The translations under genes were made by a program, and so were the position numbers. The notes beneath the pieces are model-generated. The model did not search any database and had not been told where the DNA came from. It saw only the letters and a list, made by a program, of their open reading frames with translations. A stretch of 64,000 bases of DNA, from the NCBI RefSeq assembly GCF_030811555.1, contig NZ_JAUSQZ010000001.1:2911241-2975240 (forward strand). Reading direction: 5' to 3'. The DNA is from Kineosporia succinea (GTDB lineage: Bacteria; Actinomycetota; Actinomycetes; Actinomycetales; Kineosporiaceae). Shown piece after piece: positions 1 through 9,274 of this stretch (the stretch's first letter is position 1; the number at the start of each line of letters is the position of its first letter).

Positions 1-2802
1 GCGGTCGAAGGACAGTTCCAGACACAGGCCGAGACGCAGGCCGAGGCTCGGGACGGGGTTCAGCTCGAGACACAGGTCGAGGCTCAGGTCGGGGCTCAGG
101 CCGAGACACAGGTCGAGGCTCAGGTCGAGGAGGAGCAGCCCGAAGCCGAGGAGCAGCCGACCGAATTCGAGACTCGACAGCCCGAACCGGCCGCCACCCG
201 CACGGTCGACGTGACCACCCCGGCGAGCTCCTCCGTTCCGGCCCCGCCCGCCGAGGGCCAGGCCGAAGAGGCCGTGCTCGACCTCGACTCCGGGACGCGC
301 GCCGAGACACGTTCCGAAACCTGGTCCGGGCCGATCGCGATGGACATCGAAGAAGAGGCGGACAACCAGGAAGTCGTCCCCGCCTCCGGCGCCCCCACCA
401 CCATGCACGCCCGCCTGGCCGAGATGCGTGAGACCCCGCGCGTCACCCAGCGGGCCAACGGTTCCCGGGCCCTCGGGCACACCGCCGCGAGCAGCAGCCC
501 GAGCACCGGGACGGCCCGCCCCGACTCCGGTCTCGGGCTGCTCACACCCCCGTCCGGCAGCGATCTGCCGGGACGGACGCAGGGTGGGGTGACCACCGCG
601 TCCACCATTGACCAGCACCGCATGCCGGGCCCCCGCGCCCGACGCGAGCGCCCCCAGACCGGGCAGACCGGGAGCCTGCCGACCGGCGGGCTGCCGACGT
701 CGATGCCCTCGGCCGACAGCATGGGCCTGTGGCAGTGGGACGCCCTGAGCAACACGGTCACCTGGTCGTCACCGGTGACCCGTCTGCTCGGCCTGCCCAC
801 CGACACCCCGCTCGACCTCGCCACGATCCGCTCGGTCCTGGCCGGCGCCGACCGCGGGCGGTTCGACGTCGCCGTGCAGGCCATCCAGTCCGGCCGCGGC
901 GTGGCCGGGGCCCTGCGTCTGCGCACCCGCGACGGCCAGGCCAAGCACGCCTACGCCTGGAGCGAGGTCCGCCGTGACGACGCCGGCCAGCTGCTGGGCG
1001 CCTGGGGCGGTGTCGTCGACATCACCGCGTTCGAGCGGGACGCCGACTCGCTGCGTTCCGGCCTGGCCGGACTGCGCGCGGCCCAGGAGCTCGCGGGCCT
1101 GGCCACCTGGGAATGGCGGCCGGAGACCCGGGAACTCATCTGGTCGGACGAGATGTACCGGCTCGTGGGTGTTTCCGGTGAGACGTTCGAGCCCGACCTG
1201 GCCCGCTGGCAGGCCTTCGTGCACCCCGACGACCTGGCCCGGGCCCGGCGCGTCGACGTGGATCTCGACCCCTCGAACGCCGAGGACGAGTGCGTCGAGA
1301 CGTTCCGCCTGATCGGCACGGGCGGCGAGATCCGGCACGTGCAGTCGTGGGCGACGCCCGGACGCTCGCCCGACGGCACGATCACCGCGGTCTACGGCGC
1401 CACCATCGACGTGACCAAGCAGGTCCGCGACCGCATCGAGCTGGAGCGCATAGCCGCCACCGACCCGGTGACCGGCCTGGGCAACCGCAGCGCCTACGAA
1501 CGGCGCCTGCAACTGCTGCTTCGCGCCTCCGGCCCGACCCCGGGAACTCCCGAGAACGCGGTCAGCGTGCTGCTTCTCGACCTCGACCGGTTCAAGGTGG
1601 TCAACGACAGCCTGGGCCACGAGACCGGCGACCGGCTGCTGATCGAGGTCGCCCGCCGCCTGGTCGCGGTGGTGCCCGACGGCTCGCTGATCGCCCGGAT
1701 GAGCGGCGACGAGTTCGTCGTGCTCGCCCCCTCGGGCTGGACGCAGGCACAGACGGTCGGGCTCGGGCAGAGCCTGCTCGAGGCCCTGCGCGCGCCCTAC
1801 GTGCTGCCCGGCTCCGGCGAGGTGCTGATCTGCCCGGGCAGTCTGGGGATCTCGAGCAATCTCGGCCGTCCCGGCTCGACCGCGAACGACCTGCTGCGCG
1901 AGGCGGACGCCGCCCTGCACACGGTGAAACAGGCCGGGCGCGACGGGTACGCGGTGTTCGACGAGGCCCTGCGCGAGGAGGTGCGCGAACGGCGCCGCAC
2001 CGAGCAGCGGCTGCGGATGGCGCTCGCCGGTGACGGTCTGACGCTGGAGTACCAGCCGATCATCGACCTCAGCACCAACCGGATCATCGGGGCCGAGGCG
2101 CTGGTGCGCCTGCAGGACCCGGAGGGCGGTGAGCACCTGCTGGCGCCGGGTCAGTTCCTCGACATCGCCGAGAAGACCGGCCTGGTCGTGGACATCGACA
2201 CCTGGGTGATCAACGAGGTGATCGCGCAGCTGCGGTCGTGGGCGGAGAACGCGGACGACCTGCGCGCGGCCGACGCCCGGATCGGTGACCAGTCGGGCCG
2301 GGGCACGGTGACGCCGCCGTGGCTGGCCATCAACCTGTCGGCCCGTTCGACCGAGCACCCGGGTCTGGCGCTGCACCTGATCGACGCGGTGCGCCGTGGC
2401 GACTTCGGGCCGGAGAAGCTGAAGGTCGAGCTGACCGAGCGGGCCTTCGCGAACGCCGACCCGGCCGTCGACAGTGCGCTGCGTCAGCTGATCCAGGCCG
2501 GGATCGGCGTGGGGATCGACGATTTCGGCTCGGGCAACTCGGGTCTGGCGAGCCTGCAGAGCTACAGCTTCGACTTCATGAAGATCGACCGCCAGTTCGT
2601 GGCCCCGGTGGGCGAGGACTCCCGGGCGGACGCGGTGGTCACCGCGATCGTCGACCTCGCCCACGCGCACGGGATGCGGGTGATCGCGGAGGGCGTGGAG
2701 TCCGGGCGGCAGGCCCGGCGGCTGCGCGAGATCGGCTGCGACTTCGCGCAGGGCTACCACTTCGGCAGGCCCGGGGAGGCTTCCCGGATCATCCGCGGAT
2801 AA
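1..2802 (+). CDS. PAS-PAS-GGDEF-EAL cyclic-di-GMP signalling protein (5' end outside window)
   Basis: This is a predicted cytosolic bifunctional c-di-GMP enzyme (diguanylate cyclase plus phosphodiesterase). The frame is open from base 1, so the true start is probably upstream; the first in-window start is GTG 211, used for numbering. A low-complexity Glu/Gln/Ala/Pro-rich N-terminal region is followed by PAS at about 170-270, a second PAS with PAC at about 290-405, GGDEF at about 415-585 and EAL at about 610-860. The GGDEF signature reads SGDEF (498-502), a variant compatible with activity. The EAL domain keeps EAL (629-631), ELTE (about 740) and DDFG (770-773), so phosphodiesterase activity is plausible. 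No membrane segment is seen. Which activity dominates cannot be decided from sequence. Confidence 0.93.
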   Translation, partial: AVEGQFQTQAETQAEARDGVQLETQVEAQVGAQAETQVEAQVEEEQPEAEEQPTEFETRQPEPAATRTVDVTTPASSSVPAPPAEGQAEEAVLDLDSGTRAETRSETWSGPIAMDIEEEADNQEVVPASGAPTTMHARLAEMRETPRVTQRANGSRALGHTAASSSPSTGTARPDSGLGLLTPPSGSDLPGRTQGGVTTASTIDQHRMPGPRARRERPQTGQTGSLPTGGLPTSMPSADSMGLWQWDALSNTVTWSSPVTRLLGLPTDTPLDLATIRSVLAGADRGRFDVAVQAIQSGRGVAGALRLRTRDGQAKHAYAWSEVRRDDAGQLLGAWGGVVDITAFERDADSLRSGLAGLRAAQELAGLATWEWRPETRELIWSDEMYRLVGVSGETFEPDLARWQAFVHPDDLARARRVDVDLDPSNAEDECVETFRLIGTGGEIRHVQSWATPGRSPDGTITAVYGATIDVTKQVRDRIELERIAATDPVTGLGNRSAYERRLQLLLRASGPTPGTPENAVSVLLLDLDRFKVVNDSLGHETGDRLLIEVARRLVAVVPDGSLIARMSGDEFVVLAPSGWTQAQTVGLGQSLLEALRAPYVLPGSGEVLICPGSLGISSNLGRPGSTANDLLREADAALHTVKQAGRDGYAVFDEALREEVRERRRTEQRLRMALAGDGLTLEYQPIIDLSTNRIIGAEALVRLQDPEGGEHLLAPGQFLDIAEKTGLVVDIDTWVINEVIAQLRSWAENADDLRAADARIGDQSGRGTVTPPWLAINLSARSTEHPGLALHLIDAVRRGDFGPEKLKVELTERAFANADPAVDSALRQLIQAGIGVGIDDFGSGNSGLASLQSYSFDFMKIDRQFVAPVGEDSRADAVVTAIVDLAHAHGMRVIAEGVESGRQARRLREIGCDFAQGYHFGRPGEASRIIRG
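67..127 (+). repeat. 36-bp-period coding repeat (Glu/Gln-rich)
   Basis: A 25-bp sequence beginning gagacacaggtcgaggctca occurs at 67-91 and again at 103-127, a period of 36 bp (12 codons). The unit encodes ETQVEAQV-like residues in the frame of the GGDEF-EAL gene, and degenerate copies are visible from base 1. The repeat probably continues beyond the left edge and forms a disordered, acidic N-terminal tail. Confidence 0.8.
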
Positions 2803-2947
2803 CCTCATCACCCTGCGCCTCGGGTGCACTCCGCATACCCTGTTCACCTGGGCAATTAGGAGTGTCCGGGCCCAGTGCCGCGCGTGCGGGATGCGTGGGG
2901 CCGCCGCCGGGTGCGGCTGTGCTGACGGGTGACGTGGCGGCGGGGAG

Positions 2948-5083
2948 GTGTCGAGCACGGTGTCGTGGTCGGCCTGGTTGGTCTGCGCGCTGGTTGCCGG
3001 CGGTGTCGGCTACCTGTCGCTGGCCGGGTTCGTCTGGGCCAACCGGCAGGGCATCGGCAGCCGCCCGCTGGTGGTCATGCTGCTCGCGGTCAAGGTCTGG
3101 TCGATCTGTTACGCCCTCGAGCTGAGCAGCACCTCGATCGAGGTGGCGCAGTGGTGGTCGGCGCTGAAGTACATCGGCATCGTCGCGCTGCCGCCCGCCC
3201 TGTGGAGCTTCGTCTTCGCCTACACCGGCCGCGGCCGGATGACCCGAAGATCCACCCTGCTCCTGTCGATCCACCCGGTGCTGGTGATGACCCTGCTCCT
3301 GGTGCCGGCCACGCGTCCCCTGATCCAGGACTACGACACCACCAGCCCGCTGCTGAACGCCCAGGTGCCCAGCGCCGGGCCGCTGTTCTGGCCGCACGCC
3401 GTGTACGTCTACGTGCTGATGCTCGGCGCCGACCTGGTGCTGATGGCCCGCCTGGCCAAGATCGCGCCGCCCTACCGCCGCCAGGGCGCCCTGCTGATCG
3501 CCGCGTCCCTGCTGCCCTGCTTCGGCAACGCGCTGTGGAACGCCGTGCTGTCGAGCACCGGCATGATCGATCCCACCCCGTTCCTGTTCGGCATCACCGC
3601 GGTGGTGCTGGTCTGGGGCTTCTTCCGGTTGCGGCTGCTCGACCTGACACCCGTCGCCCGCGGCATCGTGATCGAGCAGATGGCCGACGGGGTGCTCGTG
3701 CTCGACGTCTACGGCCGGGTGGTCGACGTGAACGCGGCCGCCGCCTCGATCATCAGCTTCCCGCGCCGGGCGATGATCGGCCGCTACGTCATCGACGTGG
3801 TGCCCGGCCTGGCCTCGGTGCTGGAGAAGCAGGAGGTCGGCTCGGCCGTGGACACGGTCGAGGACGAGGTGCTGATCCATCCGGTGCCCGACGCCGAGAA
3901 CGCGGTCGAGGTGCTGCCGGGCTTCTGGGGTGGGCTGTTCACCCGGCCCGAGGTGGAGAAACCGGAGGGCGCGCTGCGGGTGGCCTCGCTGCCGACCCGG
4001 GTCATCGACCTGCGTGACGGTCACGAAAACCCTTCTCAGCTCCCGGTACCCACCGCACAGGACCGGCACCGGGAGCGAACGGGGGAGCAGCTCGTCCTCG
4101 GGCCGCCACGCGACGTAGCCGTCTCGATGACCTGGGTGACCGACCCGGTCGGCCGGCAGATCGCGCGGCTCGTGGTTCTGCGCGACGTGACCGAGCGCAA
4201 CCGCACCGAACGGCAGCTGCGCGAGCTGCTGAACGAGCAGACGCGGCTGTCCGAGACCCTGCGCCAGAGCCTGCGCCCGGCGTCGCTGCCGCAGTTGCCG
4301 TCGGTGCGGTTCGCCGCCCGGTCGGTGCCCTCGGCCCGGGGCGAGGGGGTTGGCGGCGACTTCTACGACGTGCACCCCGCCGGCCACGGCGAGTCGGCGT
4401 TCGTGCTGGGTGACGTGTCCGGCAAGGGGGTGCACGCGGCCGTCGTCACGTCGATGGCCCGCTACACCGTTCGCACTCTGAGCGCCCAGGGCTGGACTCC
4501 GAGCGAGGTGCTGCGTCAGCTCAACCGGGCCCTGCAGACGCCCGACGACCTGGAGCGCTTCTGCACCGTGGTCTACGGGCACGTGAGCGACAGCGGTCCG
4601 GGTCTGGGCGAGCCCACGGTGCGGGTGACCCTCAGCCTGGGTGGGCACCCGCCGCCGTTGCTGCGCAGGCACCGCGACGGTTCGGTGCACGCGGTCGGCC
4701 GCCCGGGCACTGCACTCGGTCTGCTGCCTACCGTCGACGTGCACGAGGTGGTCGTCGACCTGGCGGCGGGGGACGTGCTGCTCGCCTACACCGACGGCGT
4801 CACCGAGGCGCGGGTCGGCGAGGAGCAGTTCGGGGAGAAGCGCCTGGCCGAGGTGCTGGCGGCGGTGCCGCACGACGTCGGGCCGGACTGGCCCTCACCG
4901 GCCTGGCGGCTGGAACACCCGGAGTACGAGCGCAATCCGTGGACCGACCAGAGCGAGCCGGCCGGCCCCGCACACCCGGCGACCCAGCTGGCCGACGCGG
5001 TGGCCGACTCGGTGCTGGCGGCGGTGCGGTCGTTCGCGCCCGAGCGCGACGACGTGGCGTTGCTGGTGCTGGCGGCCACCTGA
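2948..5083 (+). CDS. 7TM sensor / PAS / SpoIIE-type PP2C serine phosphatase
   Basis: This is a 711-residue membrane-anchored PPM-family protein phosphatase of the RsbU/SpoIIE type. Residues 1-230 hold about seven hydrophobic segments resembling the N-terminal 7TM region of some histidine kinases. A PAS-like domain (about 238-290 and onward) is followed by the phosphatase domain, where GGDFYD (Asp471) and GDVSGKG supply metal-binding acidic residues. Such proteins usually dephosphorylate anti-sigma-factor antagonists. GTG 2948 is preceded directly by a ggggagg Shine-Dalgarno-like run. No anti-sigma or antagonist gene is adjacent, so the target is unknown. It converges with the histidine kinase gene to its right. 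Confidence 0.9.
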   Translation: MSSTVSWSAWLVCALVAGGVGYLSLAGFVWANRQGIGSRPLVVMLLAVKVWSICYALELSSTSIEVAQWWSALKYIGIVALPPALWSFVFAYTGRGRMTRRSTLLLSIHPVLVMTLLLVPATRPLIQDYDTTSPLLNAQVPSAGPLFWPHAVYVYVLMLGADLVLMARLAKIAPPYRRQGALLIAASLLPCFGNALWNAVLSSTGMIDPTPFLFGITAVVLVWGFFRLRLLDLTPVARGIVIEQMADGVLVLDVYGRVVDVNAAAASIISFPRRAMIGRYVIDVVPGLASVLEKQEVGSAVDTVEDEVLIHPVPDAENAVEVLPGFWGGLFTRPEVEKPEGALRVASLPTRVIDLRDGHENPSQLPVPTAQDRHRERTGEQLVLGPPRDVAVSMTWVTDPVGRQIARLVVLRDVTERNRTERQLRELLNEQTRLSETLRQSLRPASLPQLPSVRFAARSVPSARGEGVGGDFYDVHPAGHGESAFVLGDVSGKGVHAAVVTSMARYTVRTLSAQGWTPSEVLRQLNRALQTPDDLERFCTVVYGHVSDSGPGLGEPTVRVTLSLGGHPPPLLRRHRDGSVHAVGRPGTALGLLPTVDVHEVVVDLAAGDVLLAYTDGVTEARVGEEQFGEKRLAEVLAAVPHDVGPDWPSPAWRLEHPEYERNPWTDQSEPAGPAHPATQLADAVADSVLAAVRSFAPERDDVALLVLAAT

Positions 5084-5131
5084 GTCGGGAGGCGCCCACG
5101 GTGGACGATCCGGTCGCCTTGGCCGTCCCGG

Positions 5132-6844
5132 TCACCGGATCTGCGGGATCCCCCGCGGCTGGGTGTCGGCGTCGGAGGGAACCCGGCCACCGCCGAACGG
5201 AACCCGGCCGCCCTCGGACGGGACCCGTCCGCCGCCGGGTGCACCCCGTCCACCGTCGAACGGAACCTGGCCGCCCAGGGACGGGACGGGCTCCTCGACG
5301 TCCTCCACGTCGTCCATCGGCTCGTAGAGTTCTTCGGGCGGCTCGGCGGGCAACCGCACCGAGAAACAGGTGCGGCCCGGCTGACTCGTGACGTCGACCC
5401 GCCCGTTGTGGGCGGCGATCACGGCCGACACGATCGACAGCCCCAGACCGGTACTGCCGGCCGTGCGGGACCGTGAGTTGTCGCCCCGGGCGAACCGGTT
5501 GAACACCTCGGGCAGCAGGTCGGGCGCGATGCCCGGGCCGTTGTCGGTGATCGTGAGCAGGGCCTCCGGAGCGCCGTTCTCGCCGGTCACCGCGCGCAGG
5601 GCGGCCTCCACGGTGGTGCCCGGCGGGGTGTGCACACGGGCGTTGGCCAGCAGGTTCACCACCACCTGGTGCAGCTGCGGCTCGTCTCCGATCACCACCA
5701 CCGGCGCCGGGGGCAGGTTGAGCTGCCAGCGGTGCTGCGGACCGGCCGCGTGCGCGTCGCTGATCGTGTTGACCAGCAGGTCGGTGAGGTCGACGGGGTC
5801 TTTCGCGGTGGGCCGCCCGTCGTCGAGACGGGCCAGCAGCAGCAGTTCCTCGACCAGGCCGCTCATCCGGATCGCCTCGGACTCCACCCGGCTCAGCGCG
5901 TGGGCCACCTCGGGCGCGACCTGGGCACCGGTGCGGCGGGTGAGCTCGGCGTAGCCGCGGATCGAGGCCAGCGGGGTGCGCAGCTCGTGGCTCGCGTCGG
6001 CGACGAACCGGCGCATCCGGGCCTCACTGGCGTTACGGGCCTGCAGCGCGCTGTCGACGTGCCCGAGCAGCACGTTCAGGGCCGAGCCGACCTGCCCGAC
6101 CTCGGTGGCCGGGTCGGTGTCCGACTCGGGAACGCGCACCGGCAGAGCGGTCTTGCCCTCGTGCAGGGGCAGTTCCTTGACGCCGGAGGCGATGCTCGCG
6201 ACCCGGTTCAGGGGCCGCAGGGTGCGCCGCACGATCAGCCCGCCCGCGAACGCCACGGTGAGCAGACCGAGCACACTGACCACCGTGACGGCTCCGGTCA
6301 GACGCCACACCGCGGCCTGCACCCCGCTCAGCGGCAGGCCGGTGAGCAGCGTGGCGTCCTCACCGTCGGGTCTCGTCACGAGCGCGATCACCCGGTACTT
6401 GCCCAGGTCGCCACCGAGGTCGACGGTGTGCGGCTCCCGGTCGGCGGGCACCGCGGCCACCACGCTCTTCTGCTCGGCCGTCAGCTCGATGTTCTCGCCG
6501 CTGGAGCTGATGACGGCGCCCTCGATCGTGCCGTCGGACTCGACCCGGGCGCCGAGCGTGGACTCACCCTGACCCGGGGCGTTCAGGAAGTTCGGGCCCG
6601 GGCCGTTGGGGTTCGGCCGGTCGGTGTTGCTGTTCGGCGGCCGGTCGGCGAACTCCTGCGACCGCCGCACCGCCGAGGTGAGCTGGTTGTCGAGCCTCTG
6701 CTCCAGGAACACCTGCAGCGAGAACACGGCCACCAGCCCGATGACGATGCTGATCACCGCGGTGAGGGCGATCGACAGCAGGACCAGGCGCCGGCGCAGG
6801 GTGGTGCCGCGCCGACGCCGGCCGAGACTGCGGATCGCGCTCAT
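5132..6844 (-). CDS. OmpR-partner sensor histidine kinase (HAMP-HisKA-HATPase)
   Basis: This 570-residue membrane histidine kinase has TM1 at about 20-45, an extracytoplasmic loop of about 135 residues, TM2 at about 182-205, HAMP at about 206-265, a HisKA box with phospho-acceptor His286 (ASHELRTPLASIRGY), and a HATPase_c domain with N, G1 and G2 boxes. After the ATPase domain comes an unusual 60-residue tail of Gly-rich RVPF/RVPS repeats not expected in the family. The gene begins 15 bp after the stop of its response regulator and is clearly co-transcribed with it. The layout matches actinobacterial TcrY/TrcS-like kinases; the stimulus is unknown. Confidence 0.93.
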   Translation of the reverse strand: MSAIRSLGRRRRGTTLRRRLVLLSIALTAVISIVIGLVAVFSLQVFLEQRLDNQLTSAVRRSQEFADRPPNSNTDRPNPNGPGPNFLNAPGQGESTLGARVESDGTIEGAVISSSGENIELTAEQKSVVAAVPADREPHTVDLGGDLGKYRVIALVTRPDGEDATLLTGLPLSGVQAAVWRLTGAVTVVSVLGLLTVAFAGGLIVRRTLRPLNRVASIASGVKELPLHEGKTALPVRVPESDTDPATEVGQVGSALNVLLGHVDSALQARNASEARMRRFVADASHELRTPLASIRGYAELTRRTGAQVAPEVAHALSRVESEAIRMSGLVEELLLLARLDDGRPTAKDPVDLTDLLVNTISDAHAAGPQHRWQLNLPPAPVVVIGDEPQLHQVVVNLLANARVHTPPGTTVEAALRAVTGENGAPEALLTITDNGPGIAPDLLPEVFNRFARGDNSRSRTAGSTGLGLSIVSAVIAAHNGRVDVTSQPGRTCFSVRLPAEPPEELYEPMDDVEDVEEPVPSLGGQVPFDGGRGAPGGGRVPSEGGRVPFGGGRVPSDADTQPRGIPQIR

Positions 6845-6859
6845 GCAGGCAGGATCGGC

Positions 6860-7582
6860 TCAGGCGGCGGCGGGTTTGAGCACGTAGCCCGCACCCCGCA
6901 CGGTGTGGATCATCGGCGTTCGCCCGGCGTCGATCTTCTTGCGCAGGTACGAGATGTACAGCTCGACCACGTTGGCCTGGCCGCCGAAGTCGTAGTTCCA
7001 CACCCGGTCGAGGATCTGGGCCTTGCTCAGCACCCGCCGCGGATTACGCATGAGGTAGCGCAGCAGCTCGAACTCGGTGGCCGTCAGCTTCACCGCCGCG
7101 CCGTCGCGCATCACCTCGTGGCTGTCCTCGTCGAGGATCAGGTCGCCGACGGTGAGCTGCGCGTCCGGCGGCTGGGCGGCCAGGCTGGTGCGGCGGATCA
7201 GGCCCCGCAGCCGGGCGACCACCTCTTCCAGGCTGAACGGCTTGGTCACGTAGTCGTCACCGCCGGCGGTGATACCGGCGATGCGGTCTTCCACCGCGTC
7301 GCGGGCGGTGAGGAACAGCACCGGGATGTCACGGTCGTCTTCTCGCAGGCGCCGAAGCACGTTGAGGCCGTCGATGTCGGGGAGCATGACATCGAGAACG
7401 ACGGCGTCGGGACGCCAGTCGCGGGCCTCCTTGACAGCGGTGTTGCCGTCGGGGGCCGAACGGACCTGCCAGCCCTCGTAACGGAGGGCCATCGTCAGCA
7501 GGTCGGTCAGCGTTCGTTCGTCGTCCACCACAAGCACGCGAACGGGCGCACCGTTGGGGTGGCGTAGGGGAGCGGTCGTCAC
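6860..7582 (-). CDS. OmpR/PhoB-family response regulator
   Basis: This is a 240-residue DNA-binding response regulator. The receiver has the acidic pocket near residues 20-22, phospho-acceptor Asp64 (VVLDVMLPD) and the conserved KPF lysine. The C-terminal winged helix includes RRVLSKAQILDRVW and the final VRGAGYVL signature. Start GTG 7582 was chosen because it gives the normal family length; the frame stays open to 7699, but that adds unrelated residues. It is the first gene of a two-gene operon with the histidine kinase. Its divergent neighbour is the MacAB-like efflux operon, which it may regulate (inference from position only). Confidence 0.92.
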   Translation of the reverse strand: MTTAPLRHPNGAPVRVLVVDDERTLTDLLTMALRYEGWQVRSAPDGNTAVKEARDWRPDAVVLDVMLPDIDGLNVLRRLREDDRDIPVLFLTARDAVEDRIAGITAGGDDYVTKPFSLEEVVARLRGLIRRTSLAAQPPDAQLTVGDLILDEDSHEVMRDGAAVKLTATEFELLRYLMRNPRRVLSKAQILDRVWNYDFGGQANVVELYISYLRKKIDAGRTPMIHTVRGAGYVLKPAAA

Positions 7583-7808
7583 AGGAACCAAGCTGATGGC
7601 CGAACCTGAACGGCAACCTCGTCCAGTCTGTGAAAACCCTGTGAGCGCGCCCCGGAACGTGACGTTTGTCCAGGTCAGGACCCTTTGCCAGGGGGTCATG
7701 GCCGATTCATAGCTTTGCCACAGCCCTCACGCAGGGGTTTCCGCGACGGTGTGGCGTCCGCTGAACCGGCGTGCGCGGAAAAAGTGCACCGGATAAGGAG
7801 AAACAGGC

Positions 7809-7841
7809 GTGAATCTGGCATGCAGGGTGGCGCCCCGGTGA
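7809..7841 (+). CDS. 10-codon leader ORF coupled to the efflux operon
   Basis: A perfect AAGGAG Shine-Dalgarno (7795-7800) lies 8 nt before a GTG (7809) that opens a 10-codon ORF reading V-N-L-A-C-R-V-A-P-R. Its TGA stop (7839-7841) overlaps the GTG start of the adaptor gene (7838) in a GTGA arrangement. This is the best Shine-Dalgarno in the region and it serves the mini-ORF rather than the adaptor, which suggests translational coupling or a regulatory leader peptide. It could instead be chance, with the adaptor starting at ATG 7820. Confidence 0.45.
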   Translation: MNLACRVAPR

Positions 7842-9274
7842 GTGACGCTACCTCACGCCGGAAGGGTTCGTCCCTTCTGCGCAACCACTGGCTGAACCTC
7901 GGCCTGCTCGTCGTGCTGGTCGCGATCGTGGTGATCGCGTACCTCACCGTCGGTACCTCCGACGCCAGTACCGCCACCACCGCCCGCACCGCGACGGTGT
8001 CCACCGGGAACGTCACCGCCACGGTCAGCGGCTCCGGCAACCTGGCGAGTTCCCGCAGCTCCTCGCTCTCCTTCGGCGCCTCCGGCACGGTCACGGCCGT
8101 CAAGGTCAAGGTCGGCGACAAGGTCAAGAAGAACCAGCTCCTGGCCACCGTCGACACCGCCTCGGCCCAGCGCACCCTGGCCTCGGCCAAGGCCTCGCTC
8201 GCCTCCGCGCAGGCCTCCTACGACGAGCTCACGCAGGGGCAGACCTCGGCCGAGCAGGAGGTCGACTCGCTCGCCCTGGAAAGCGCCCAGGACAGCGTGG
8301 ATTCCGCGCAGGACGCGGTGGACGCCGCCACCGACCAGCTGGCCGACGACAAGGCCGGCAGTGCGCCGAGCGCCACGATCACCAAGGACAAGGAGACGCT
8401 GAAGCAGGCGAAGCAGCAGCTGGTCTCGGCCCGGTCGCAGCTCGCCCAGCAGAAGGTCTCGGTCGAGAAGAACCAGGAAGGCGCCACCGACGCGCAGCTG
8501 GCCGAGGCCGAGGTGAACATCGCCTCGGCGAAGGTCAGCGTGCAGGACGCGCAGGACGCCCTGGCCGACACCAAGCTGCGCGCGCCGTTCGCCGGCACGA
8601 TCCTCACGGTCGGCGGTGAGGTGGGCGACAGCGTCTCGTCGGGGGGTTCCTCCTCCTCTTCCTCCGGCAACGCTTCGGCGACCGGCGAGACCAGCGAGAC
8701 CACCACGTCCTCCAGCAGCAGCGCCTTCATCACCATGGCCAGCACCGCCCAGATGACGGTCACCGCCAGCATCGCCGAGGCCGACATCGGCGCGGTGAAA
8801 ACCGGCCAGGACGCCGAGATCACGCTGTCGGCCAGTGACGAGACGATGAGCGGCACGGTCAGCGAGATCTCGCCCGAGGGCACCACGAGCAGCAACGTGG
8901 TGCAGTACTCGGTCACGATCCTGGTCTCCGACCCGCCCTCCACCGCCCGGCTGGGGGCCTCGGTGAGTGCCGTGATCACCACCGGGTCGGCGGAAGACGT
9001 TCTCGTGCTGCAGACCTCTGCCATCACCACCTCCGGAAACAGCAGCACGGTCAGCCTTCTCAAGAACGGTGTGGCCACCACCACCCAGGTCGAGGTCGGC
9101 CTCGAGGGCTCGAGCACCACCGAGATCACGAGCGGTCTGAGTGCCGGTGACGAGGTGCAGATCCCGACGACGAGCACCGATTCCTCGTCCAGCAGCGGCG
9201 TTCCGGGCTTCGGCGGAGCCGGTGGCGGTGGCTTCGGCGGCGGTGGCGGTATGCCCGGCGGTGGCGGGCGGTGA
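7838..9274 (+). CDS. MacA/HlyD-like efflux adaptor (membrane fusion protein)
   Basis: This is the periplasmic-adaptor-like subunit of an ABC efflux system, anchored by one N-terminal TM helix (about residues 18-40). It then shows a first lipoyl/barrel-sandwich half, a long coiled-coil hairpin rich in Ala, Ser and Gln, a second barrel half (KLRAPFAGTI), a Ser/Thr-rich insert and a beta-barrel region. It ends in a glycine-rich tail (GAGGGGFGGGGGMPGGGG). GTG 7838 (478 residues) overlaps the leader-ORF stop; ATG 7820 is the alternative. The stop overlaps the ATPase start by 4 bp. In actinobacteria this adaptor type pairs with MacB-like permeases; the substrate is not predictable. Confidence 0.9.
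   Translation: MSDATSRRKGSSLLRNHWLNLGLLVVLVAIVVIAYLTVGTSDASTATTARTATVSTGNVTATVSGSGNLASSRSSSLSFGASGTVTAVKVKVGDKVKKNQLLATVDTASAQRTLASAKASLASAQASYDELTQGQTSAEQEVDSLALESAQDSVDSAQDAVDAATDQLADDKAGSAPSATITKDKETLKQAKQQLVSARSQLAQQKVSVEKNQEGATDAQLAEAEVNIASAKVSVQDAQDALADTKLRAPFAGTILTVGGEVGDSVSSGGSSSSSSGNASATGETSETTTSSSSSAFITMASTAQMTVTASIAEADIGAVKTGQDAEITLSASDETMSGTVSEISPEGTTSSNVVQYSVTILVSDPPSTARLGASVSAVITTGSAEDVLVLQTSAITTSGNSSTVSLLKNGVATTTQVEVGLEGSSTTEITSGLSAGDEVQIPTTSTDSSSSSGVPGFGGAGGGGFGGGGGMPGGGGR

Noticed and set aside
769-2958. 729-codon open frame on the - strand
   Set aside because: Antisense to the GGDEF-EAL gene; translation shows no domain and the composition of a shadow frame.
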